DNA of 15,910 nt from positions 1-15,910 of the forward strand of contig CALSCQ010002927.1 in the NCBI GenBank assembly GCA_943704525.1. The letters are read 5' to 3'. The translations under genes and the position numbers were made by a program. Positions 9,901-15,910 of this stretch are shown here, one piece after another. Below the pieces are notes generated by a model. The model ran no database searches, was not told the origin of the DNA, and saw nothing but the letters and a program-made list of their open reading frames with translations. Origin of the DNA: Pigoraptor vietnamica. Its lineage: Eukaryota; Opisthokonta; Filasterea. Numbering within the stretch: position 1 is the stretch's first letter; each line of letters begins with the position of its first letter.

Positions 9901-10627
9901 CGGCTGTGAAGGTGCCTCTGGCAGTGTCGATGACGAAGGAGGGCGCGACAGTTAACGAAAAGTACGCAAACGCGGAGAGGCGGAAAGTCGCCACGTCGTC
10001 TGTGGCGGTCGCGCTCGGCGTCCCTCGTGGCTTTGAGGTACGTGTCGTGCGTGTTGTGCACTTACATTTACCTTCCGTCATGCGCACTGGTGAAGTCTGC
10101 CTCTGTGCGTCGTGTCTCACGCGCAATTGCCTCTCTTTTGCAGCTTTTCCCGTCGGTGCTGGACATGGGCCACGTGCGTGCGGGTGCGCGGCGCAACTTT
10201 ACGATCCTTCTCCACAACGTCGGCGTCGACACGGCGCGCTTCCGCGTGGCGCCACACCGCGACCCGTCTCTCATTAGCGTGACGTACAAGTCTGGGCCGG
10301 TGCGTAACTCGCCAGTATCCCTACCTATCCAGATATCGCACACAACCACCCGCTTTCGATGTCGCTGTATTAATACGCGCGTCTCTGCGACCGCCGGCAA
10401 CTGATTTGCGCCTATGCATTCCGCCGCAGGTTGCCGCGGGCATGTCCGTCAAGCTCAACGTGCAGATTGACGTGCCGCAACAGGCGGGTCCCCTCATGGA
10501 GGAATTCACTGTCGAGACGGAGCACGAGATCTTTTCCGTGGAAATACGCGGCGTCGTGTCGATGCAGAAGGGTCACGTGGTGCCCGCAGAGCCGGCGTCG
10601 GAGGCCTCGCCTTCCCTGGAGCGCTAG
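3947..10627 (+). CDS. SPAG17: SPAG17/PF6 homologue, central-pair C1a projection protein
   Basis: Large axonemal protein that scaffolds the C1a projection of the central pair and is needed for 9+2 ciliary motility. Exons: 3947-4018, 4125-4262, 4523-4675, 4865-4987, 5405-5513, 5731-6856, 7034-7150, 7310-10037, 10144-10299, 10430-10627 (TAG); 1639 residues. In order: an N-terminal block (DWNAFIFFAE, LMARLLKLKLIQLK), a Lys/Asp/Glu-rich linker (residues 122-198), EDEPRDGPLHYYFVHGV followed by GIPIDAIVRLN, a Ser/Arg/Ala stretch (about 382-405), VGFRNYLNHVHG, a DG-motif repeat region (about 650-1010), DGRAMELLRDYDLDECI, a charged coiled coil (about 1205-1276), and a C-terminal Ig-like (ASH/MSP-type) block with LHNVGVDTARFRV and VTYKSGPVAAGM. 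These blocks match animal SPAG17 order as I recall it. It is shorter than animal or Chlamydomonas proteins (about 2200-2300). The start has GCAGCC before ATG and gives a Lys-rich N-terminus as in the human protein. Confidence 0.93.
4263..4522 (+). other. SPAG17 intron with C10 tract
   Basis: Intron (donor GTACGT, acceptor GTATAG) of 260 bases between exons 2 and 3. It contains a run of ten C at 4427-4436 and CA-rich sequence toward the 3' end. No exon is visible inside. Confidence 0.75.
4988..5404 (+). repeat. SPAG17 intron built from internal duplications
   Basis: At 417 bases this is the longest intron of the gene. A 26-base block beginning CTGTGTGCGTTCCCAGCCCG occurs at 5011-5036 and identically at 5081-5106, exactly 70 bases apart, each followed by diverged copies of CTAGGTGTGAC and GCGTGATG. 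The donor context AAG-GTGTGCGCAC at 4985-4997 is repeated at 5145-5157. A further pair, CCCTGGCTGTGCTGCT, is at about 5180 and 5318. TCACCGTGCGTGTTT occurs at 5281 and again next to the true acceptor at 5382. The flanking exons join in phase (KDKDKK to RPPTGGDD). Confidence 0.8.
6857..7033 (+). other. SPAG17 intron that is open in frame
   Basis: Donor GTGCGT and acceptor GCCGCAG are in phase 2. The intron is 177 bases (59 codons), has no stop in the exon frame, and its length is a multiple of three, so retention would insert 59 residues without a frameshift. The translated stretch is hydrophobic and Cys-rich, unlike its surroundings. The 3' part is pyrimidine-rich and GT-rich, as in other introns here. 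Removal gives THEATLTRP-type sequence joined to YDDRADRLFVALHGG, consistent with the family. Confidence 0.75.
7417..8480 (+). other. DG-motif repeat region within SPAG17
   Basis: Part of the largest exon encodes many Asp-Gly motifs at roughly 8-10 residue spacing, for example CDGSVERRFSDGS, TSDGLTYVTHPDGT, EDGVAMFSFADGR and FADGTRITRLPSGH, then MRADGFVLTYDGE after an acidic, Pro/Ser-rich insertion. Strands of alternating hydrophobic and polar residues separated by DG turns suggest a regular beta-sheet array. Such DG repeats are typical of SPAG17 and resemble the G-box repeats of TCP10/CPAP proteins; the structural comparison is inference. Confidence 0.6.
9780..9833 (+). repeat. Tandem nine-residue protein repeat in SPAG17
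   Basis: Two adjacent copies encode VTEMRLSES and VTEARLSES (residues about 1437-1454). They differ by one residue, yet five or more codons differ synonymously (ACT/ACG, CTG/TTG, TCC/TCG, GAA/GAG), so the protein repeat is better conserved than its DNA. Confidence 0.8.
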
Positions 10628-10843
10628 TAATAACAAACGATCCATGACGATGTCCACCATAGACATCTTTGTTGCCATGCCAACCATGGATCCACACAGG
10701 GCACCCATTTCGTGTGTGGAAAAGTGATATATTTACCAGGCGTCCATCTGTCGACGCAAAGACAAAAAAAGAAGAAGCAATGTACATGCGATGGCCTCAC
10801 GCAAACGCGCAGCGAGCTAAAGAGGGACGAGGCCGATGCTTTT
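10628..10843. other. Spacer between convergent genes
   Basis: A 216-base stretch between the SPAG17 stop and the stop of the bZIP gene on the other strand. It must carry both 3' ends. A purine-rich AAAAAAAGAAGAAG patch lies near 10762-10776; no canonical poly(A) hexamer and no coding exon are evident. Confidence 0.6.
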
Positions 10844-12364
10844 TCACTCTGGCAGCGCAACCACCGATCCTCCGTTGTACGCCGCCGTCACGCGCACGTC
10901 AGCGCCCCGCCCGGCAACAAACTGCGCCGCCTTCTCCGCAACCACGCGGCCGACCGTCGCGATCGACTGCTTCAGGGACGGCGAAGAGACAACCGGCGGC
11001 AGCGACACGGCGGGAGACTGGTCCACCGTGACAGCATCGAGCGCCGCAACACCGGTCGACGCGACGCCCTCCGCCTCGGACGAGTTCGTGCGCACAGCCG
11101 GGGCCGTTGCCTTGACAGAGACTTGGGGAGTGGTCACGTAGAGTAGAGATGGCGACCCATCCGCAATGTCCGACGACCCCGAGCCGTCGTCCAATTGCAT
11201 GAGGGTGCGCGAGCGGTACGAGTTCGACGGGGAAACGGGGCGGGGCATGCTGGCGCCGCTTCCAGCGACGACACGACCGGCACTTGCAGACGAAGCCGAG
11301 CCCCCGATAGGGGTCTGGATGCCGTGCATGGGGGTTGTGAAGATCGAGAAGGAGAGGAGGACCACCATCAGGCAGACGCCCGTCGACGTCGTCGTGCCGA
11401 GGAGCGCATTGCGGCCACCGCCAGAGGGCGCAAGAAGAGACTGCAGCTTGCGGAGGTGGCGGACGAGCGTGCGGTTGTCGTCCTCGAGCTTCTGCACGCG
11501 CGACTTGAGGTCGCCGTTGGCAGTGTTGTACATTTCGATGCGCTGCTCGAGGCCAGAGACGTAGTCCTTCTTACGCTTGCGGCTCTCCTGCGCCGATATC
11601 TTGTTGCGCACCTTGCGACGCAGCTTCTTGAGCGTGCGCTCCTCCGGCTTGCTCAGGTGAGCGTCCATCGGAATGTCAATCTTTTCCTGCATCATTCCCT
11701 CGCGTTCCTCGGGCGTGAGCGACTGCAGAAAGTCGCGCAGGGACTTGATCGGTCCGCCGCGTCCGCGCTTGCTGCCCTCGCCGGGGCCGTCCGAATCGTC
11801 GTCCGACATGCTCTCGTGGTTCGCGTCAAACGCGTCCCCGTTCATGACGGCGTCCACGGGCGCGCGCACGTCGTCCAGCGCCGACACCGGCCCGTCGTAC
11901 CGCGACATGACCGCGTCGACCACGCGGGGAATGTCGAGCACTTCGTCGTACACGGGCGCAACGCCGTCCGCGGCGACGTCATCCGAACCGAGCATGATTT
12001 GGTGAATCAGCGCGTCATCGACCGAGTCCTCGGAAGACGACGGCGAGCTCGCGGCGACGAGTTCGTCTGAGAGCGGCGAGAGCGTGTCCAGGCGCGTGCT
12101 GCTGCCGGGGTATGGCGGGGGAGCGCCCTTCATGGCACCGTCCCACCACGTCGAGAAGTCGTACACAGTCTGGCCAGATAGGAGTGCATCGGCGCCGAGG
12201 ATGGAGGCGAGGTCCGCGTCACTCGATACGCTCGTGTCGGGCGAGAGCGTCGCCGCAGAGCGCCCGACCTTGCGCGACTTGCGAGCAGGCACCGCAGCGT
12301 CGTGCCCCTCTTCGATGAGATCCTGCAACTCGCGCTTGATGGAGCGAATCTTGTGGGAGGCCAT
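10844..12364 (-). CDS. CREB3/Luman-like membrane-anchored bZIP transcription factor
   Basis: Single-exon gene for 506 residues. Residues 1-200 are acidic and Ser/Asp-rich, like an activation domain. The basic region (about 246-266) reads LRRKVRNKISAQESRKRKK, with the N-x7-R pair at N254 and R262. The leucine zipper has heptad positions L272, Y279, L286, L293, L300 and L307. A short hydrophobic segment follows (about 329-344, CLMVVLLSFSIF, then TTP), then a Ser-rich tail with an NSS sequon at N427. R386-T-L-M389, about 40 residues past the membrane segment, fits the site-1 protease consensus. In animals CREB3 proteins sit in the ER membrane and are released by S1P/S2P to enter the nucleus; the layout here implies the same. 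No HCF-binding DHxY motif is visible. The frame stays open 78 codons upstream, but that part is low-complexity (HTHTHT), so Met at 12364 is preferred. Confidence 0.87.
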   Translation of the reverse strand: MASHKIRSIKRELQDLIEEGHDAAVPARKSRKVGRSAATLSPDTSVSSDADLASILGADALLSGQTVYDFSTWWDGAMKGAPPPYPGSSTRLDTLSPLSDELVAASSPSSSEDSVDDALIHQIMLGSDDVAADGVAPVYDEVLDIPRVVDAVMSRYDGPVSALDDVRAPVDAVMNGDAFDANHESMSDDDSDGPGEGSKRGRGGPIKSLRDFLQSLTPEEREGMMQEKIDIPMDAHLSKPEERTLKKLRRKVRNKISAQESRKRKKDYVSGLEQRIEMYNTANGDLKSRVQKLEDDNRTLVRHLRKLQSLLAPSGGGRNALLGTTTSTGVCLMVVLLSFSIFTTPMHGIQTPIGGSASSASAGRVVAGSGASMPRPVSPSNSYRSRTLMQLDDGSGSSDIADGSPSLLYVTTPQVSVKATAPAVRTNSSEAEGVASTGVAALDAVTVDQSPAVSLPPVVSSPSLKQSIATVGRVVAEKAAQFVAGRGADVRVTAAYNGGSVVALPE

Positions 12365-13105
12365 TCCCCCCCTTGTCCTAAAGCGCGCTGCGCCGCTGCA
12401 CACGTGGAAATTTTCCGCTGACAGCGCGCACACTACAGCCCCCTCTTTCAGTCTAGTCGTTAAAAGATTAGTGTCCGTGGCTGTTATGAGCAATAGTGGC
12501 AAGTTCGACGCAAGCGAATGTGTGCGTGGCAGTGTGGGTGGAGACGAGAGACGCGTCGGTTCGTGTGTGTGCGTGTGTGTGTGCGTATGTGAGACCAAGC
12601 CTCAAAAATGTCCCATGACGCAAAACGGCTTACTAATATGCAGTGCAGCGAATAGAAATAACTATCAAAATTAACCCATTTGTATGAAATTTATGACGAA
12701 AATTGTGGGAAAATAATATAGATTTATCAACTAACTATGAATGTCTATTGTGCCAATTTGTATAGCAATGTTCTATCCATACACAATTTCAAATGCTTCA
12801 CGTGGACATTTTTTCCTACACTCTTTATTTTCGTGATTGATTTTGGTACATTTTCCATAGTGAATTCGCATTATTTTGTGATCAGAGTCGAACCGGTGAC
12901 GGGGCTGCCGACGTGGCATTGCACCACAAAATCTACTCGATAACCAAAATTCAATTTGAACAGTTGGCTCTGACTAAGTACATATGTAAGACAATTGTAA
13001 TTTGTGTATTGAAAACTTGCATTACTTCCGACTATTCCTTCGATTCCATTTTGTATGGAAGGTTATGGGATAAGTAAATTTAACACCACACAATCGCATG
13101 AAATT
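12365..13105. other. Spacer with 5' leader and AT-rich block
   Basis: This lies upstream of the bZIP gene and downstream of the F-box-like gene (both minus). The part near the bZIP start (12365-12600) is GC-rich, with a CACGTG E-box at about 12402 and a TG-rich microsatellite at about 12562-12590. TGACGCAA at 12616-12623 resembles an ATF/C-EBP composite site. From about 12640 to 13110 the sequence becomes strongly AT-rich, unlike the rest of the window, interrupted only by a GC-rich island at 12881-12925. I see no gene in it. Confidence 0.6.
12873..12932 (-). other. tRNA-like inverted-repeat element
   Basis: A perfect 8-base inverted repeat (ATTTTGTG at 12873-12880, CACAAAAT at 12925-12932) encloses a GC-rich core in AT-rich DNA. 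Read on the minus strand the core has GGTTCGACTCT, close to the tRNA B box, positioned 7 bases before the closing stem as a T arm would be. An A-box-like TGGTGCAATGC follows the opening stem. Only 27 bases separate the 5' stem from the T arm, too few for normal D and anticodon arms. It may be a degraded or truncated tRNA, a short interspersed element fragment, or chance. Confidence 0.3.
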
Positions 13106-15490
13106 TTACTGCAATGTGATGGGGGGGGGGGGGGGGGGTGGGTGTTCTTCCTCCGCGAGAAGGGAACATGGCCACAATACGTGCTTCGGGAGAATCGAGA
13201 GTGGGCCAGGAGCGCGCGAGGGCAGTGTGGCCGTGAACCCATTTGGCAGACGAAATGCGTTCCCAAAACGCACGTCAGCAAAAGCATGCTGCGACTCGAC
13301 GTCGAGATCGCCTCCGGCCCAGAAGACTGGGATCCATGCGTGTGAGGTGCCACCGGGAAGCCCCACGGCGTCGTACACAGCGCGCGATGACGACCATGCA
13401 AACACTGCATTGGCTGTGATGAATCCGTTGTAACGGCCGCCGCTAAATTCCGTGACATGGAGGCGCAAGATGCCGCTGGGCATCGCGAGGACCATCGTGC
13501 GCACCCGACTCTCGCCGTCGCCATACTCCTCACCATAATTTAGGCGGTGCGCGCCCATGGACGTGAAGCGGTCGAGCGCGCCCGCACAGAACTCAAGGGC
13601 GCGTTTTCCGATGACAACGGACGCTGCGATGGCCTCCGCGGCCGGATGGAGGAATTGACCGTCGTATTGATGTCGGTACCACGCGCTGGGTTTCCAGTCA
13701 ATTACCGTCCCAGGTGGCTGACGGAGATCCGGCGGGAACGTTGGGTACGTGTAGAAGCCAGGCGCAATCCGCTCGTCAAAGTCGCACATGCAGCGCACCA
13801 TCCACTCGACGCAGAACGCGACGAAACCGTCGACATCCGAACACGGCGGCTGCGGAAACGCCACCTCCCCAACGCCGACGGCGCGCGCGAGGCGTTTGAA
13901 GAAATTCAAGTCGTAATCATGACGCACAGAGTCGCCGCAAGCGGGTCCCCACAGATAAAACGACGGATCGTCCCGCTGTTGCTGGGGGTTACAAGGGTCA
14001 TAGAAGTGCCCAAACTCCCTGTCCGCACAGTAGTTGTAGACCGGCCCATATTCGTGTCCCGGCAGCCGAACAGAGATTTGGATGGCGTGGTCGTGGCAGA
14101 AGTCCCTCCCGTTGTAGACCTTGCGCGCATACACGCAGAGGCGCGCGGTCACCAATGGCAAGGGTCAGCCGTCCGTAATAAGCGACATATAACCGATGAC
14201 GGAAAAGTGCATAAAATAGTGCACACACACAACTCACCTCAAGATCCGCCTCCGTGTTGCCAAATACGTACGCCGGTAGCCGCACGTCGCACTCGCAGCG
14301 ATTTGCGCTGGCGCACGTGTGACGCGCAAGAATCGCCCGACGCTTGTGCCGCACCACGCGAAGCGACTGCAGAAACGGTGCGTGCGCAAGCAACGCGCTC
14401 GCTGTCGCCGAGGCCTTGCTAAAGGGCGAGGACTGCGTGCTCGACAAAGTTTCTCGTCAGGGGACAAGAAACAAATGCGAATGCTTCGTACATGCGCACG
14501 CCACACACACACGCACACACACACACATACGCGAGCACACACGAACACACGCACACACACACGCACTCACACATACACGCGCGCACACATATATACACAC
14601 ATGCACAAACACACACACGCACATGCGTGCGCATGGACGATCCTTGACTGGAAACTACGCCACATGATAATTTTGTGGTGCGCACCGGTCGTTTAAAGCA
14701 TTCGCTGTGTACAATGGCGCAACTTCAACACCAACCTCATGCGCAGCCATGTGCTTCTCCGCGCCAAACTTGCGCGCCCTTGCGGCCACCCGTGGGGTCT
14801 CGAGCCGACCCAGCAGTGCCTCGATGCACTGTCGAATCAGAGGGCCCTTGTTGTCTATCCAAAAGTCGTCGATGTCACGCTCGCGCTCGTAGGTGTGTCT
14901 AATGTCCTCTGCAACCAAGATCATACTGAAAGTAAGCAAAACAAATCTCACGAAGTGCGCCAAGTGAGAATAAAAAGTCGTCACAGCGCTTCGCACGAGA
15001 TGGCTTCACTCACCGATCATGTCTATGCCCGTGGCAAAGCACTCCAGCGCCACACGCGTGAAGATGGCGTTCGGAAAGCCCTCTGCCTGGTCAAAACCGA
15101 AGTACCTGTCAACCGCGTCCCTCATCCAACGGCTCACAAGTCGCAGGGACGCAAAAGTCGACAAGCTTGTGCGCTCGTGAGGGTCGATCAGGTGCATCCA
15201 CGGCTCCGGCGCACCGTTGCCCACGCGTCCACCGGCCTCGGTGTATGTGACGCCCTCTGAGAGAGGCACGCTTGAGAAACGCGCGCGACAAAAAAATGGC
15301 GAGAAATGAGAAGGGAAGACAAGCGCAGTCACACACACACGGGATGGCACTGAGACGTACCATAATAGCTCCGGTGCTTTCGTTGGATGTGCCCCACAAC
15401 GTCAAACGGCGGCGCAAACACAAAGGCCAAAATGGCCTGAAACGCGTCCTCGGGAAGGTCTTCCATGATGAGCGAATGGGTGGTCGCCAT
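13106..15490 (-). CDS. F-box-like protein with unrecognised C-terminal domain
   Basis: Five exons on the minus strand: 15490-15361, 15256-15014, 14908-14686, 14418-14238 and 14119-13106 (TAA); 596 residues, all junctions GT-AG and in phase. The N-terminus has MEDLPEDAFQAILAFV (residues 9-24), like the first half of an F-box. The second half appears later as LSTFASLRLVSRWMRDAV (75-92), after an insertion of about 50 residues that contains the first intron. Later segments are well formed and globular (RHTYERERDIDDFWID; APFLQSLRVVRHKRR; GHEYGPVYNYCADREFGHFY; LGCF-free aromatic-rich stretches such as FYTYPTFPPD). No known catalytic motif is recognised. If the F-box is real it would recruit SKP1/cullin and the C-terminus would bind substrate; this is inference. 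The final residues run into a poly-Pro stretch from the C18 tract before the stop, so the true C-terminus is uncertain. Confidence 0.72.
13121..13138. repeat. G18 homopolymer tract
   Basis: Eighteen consecutive G on the plus strand (C on the coding strand) encode prolines four codons before the TAA stop of the F-box-like gene. This is a likely site of length polymorphism and sequencing or assembly error; any length not a multiple of three would change the C-terminus. Confidence 0.9.
14501..14620. repeat. CA-rich microsatellite inside an intron
   Basis: Imperfect CA/CACG/CATA repeats occupy most of the 267-base third intron (14685-14419, minus) of the F-box-like gene, so its transcript is TG-rich. 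The acceptor CGCCCTTTAG at its end is well separated from the repeat. Confidence 0.85.
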
Positions 15491-15546
15491 CACGGCCACT
15501 TCCCGACTTCTTTCAAGTCTGCCACCCAGAAATAACAAAGCGCCCA

Positions 15547-15571
15547 CCACGTCATTTCATTTGTGACGTCC
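15547..15571 (-). promoter_or_regulatory. Paired CRE/UPRE-like sites
   Basis: CCACGTCA at 15547-15554 is the complement of TGACGTGG, the UPRE-type site used by ATF6/CREB3-class bZIPs. TGACGTCC at 15564-15571 matches seven of eight positions of the CRE palindrome. They lie about 57 and 74 bases upstream of the ATG at 15490 and 17 bases apart. They are short motifs and could be chance, but the position is right for a promoter. Confidence 0.4.
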
Positions 15572-15846
15572 GTGATGCGTGGTCTATTTGGCGCGCAAAT
15601 ATTTTCTTGAAGTGGAGCAGTGTACATACAATGCGTTTCCCCCTTCCTTTTTTTCCTTTTTTTTGTTCTTTGTGCGCAAACTCTTTCACGCAAACTCCAA
15701 CAAAGTTTATCTTCAGCAGTTGCTGCGTTGCTGCGAGTGTGTGCGCGCGCAGGCGACGTAAATATGGAGGACGAGAACGGTGGGCAAAGTTGTCCGTGTA
15801 ACAGCGGAAGTGTTAACGGCACATGTGCGCGCACAATCACTTCTTC

Positions 15847-15849
<3 letters not shown>

Positions 15850-15910
<61 letters not shown>
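15850..15910. repeat. (CT)n microsatellite at the window end
   Basis: At least 30 uninterrupted CT units run from 15851 to the last base; the true length is unknown because the window ends inside it. On the strand of the F-box-like gene it reads as a (GA)n tract about 360 bases upstream of the start codon. Confidence 0.97.

Larger units (their letters stand above)
15491..15910. other. Upstream region of the F-box-like gene
   Basis: A 420-base non-coding stretch. It holds two CRE-type sites near the start codon, a T-rich (coding strand A-rich) patch at 15645-15665, and a terminal CT microsatellite. No exon of another gene is recognised; short open frames on the plus strand have no protein character. 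Confidence 0.6.

Noticed and set aside
11195-12070. Plus-strand open frame of 291 codons opposite the bZIP gene
   Set aside because: The minus strand encodes a clear CREB3-like bZIP over the same bases; the plus product is Arg-rich shadow sequence.
12896-12917. GACGTGGC near the tRNA-like element as a UPRE controlling the bZIP gene
   Set aside because: It lacks the leading T of TGACGTGG, lies more than 500 bases from the start codon and sits inside the inverted-repeat core, so the case is weak.
13547-14422. Plus-strand open frame of 291 codons opposite the F-box-like gene
   Set aside because: It runs across two exons and an intron of a phase-consistent minus-strand gene and has composition typical of an antisense shadow.

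Overview
This is nuclear DNA of a eukaryote. It carries five multi-exon or long single-exon protein genes, GT-AG introns of about 105-420 bases, GC-rich exons, AT-rich or low-complexity spacers, and many CA/TG, CT and homopolymer microsatellites. Gene content points to a flagellated protist close to animals (a holozoan or other opisthokont-grade flagellate). There is a central-pair axoneme protein (SPAG17/PF6), a BARD1 with the animal-type ankyrin-plus-tandem-BRCT tail, and a membrane-anchored CREB3/Luman-type bZIP factor. A match to the RFX X-box lies upstream of the ciliary gene. I cannot name the species, and the lineage call is inference from family distributions recalled from memory.

Layout. 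(1) 1-1737, plus: 3' part of a BARD1 homologue; the window opens inside an intron, so the RING end is missing. (2) 1994-3166, minus: a three-exon gene for a 258-residue nuclear-looking protein I do not recognise, convergent with BARD1. (3) 3947-10627, plus: complete ten-exon SPAG17 homologue, 1639 residues, divergent from gene 2 across a 780-base shared upstream region holding the X-box. (4) 10844-12364, minus: single-exon CREB3-like factor, 506 residues, convergent with SPAG17. (5) 13106-15490, minus: a five-exon gene for a 596-residue F-box-like protein whose large C-terminal part I do not recognise. The window closes in a (CT)30 tract.

Exon models were built by hand. Each junction was checked for GT/AG and for reading-phase continuity, and all models give open frames whose total length is divisible by three. 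The genes do not form one pathway: genome maintenance (BARD1), ciliary motility (SPAG17), ER/Golgi stress or secretory transcription (CREB3-like) and probably SCF-type ubiquitination (F-box-like). One possible functional link is that the F-box-like gene has two CRE/UPRE-type sites close upstream of its start, the class of site bound by CREB3-family proteins, and a CREB3-like gene is its neighbour.

I did not find a new multi-gene system. The less ordinary items are the animal-style BARD1 architecture, the X-box, the DG-repeat (G-box-like) region in SPAG17, an unrecognised conserved-looking nuclear protein, an intron grown by internal duplications that copied its own splice donor, and an 18-G tract next to the stop codon of gene 5.
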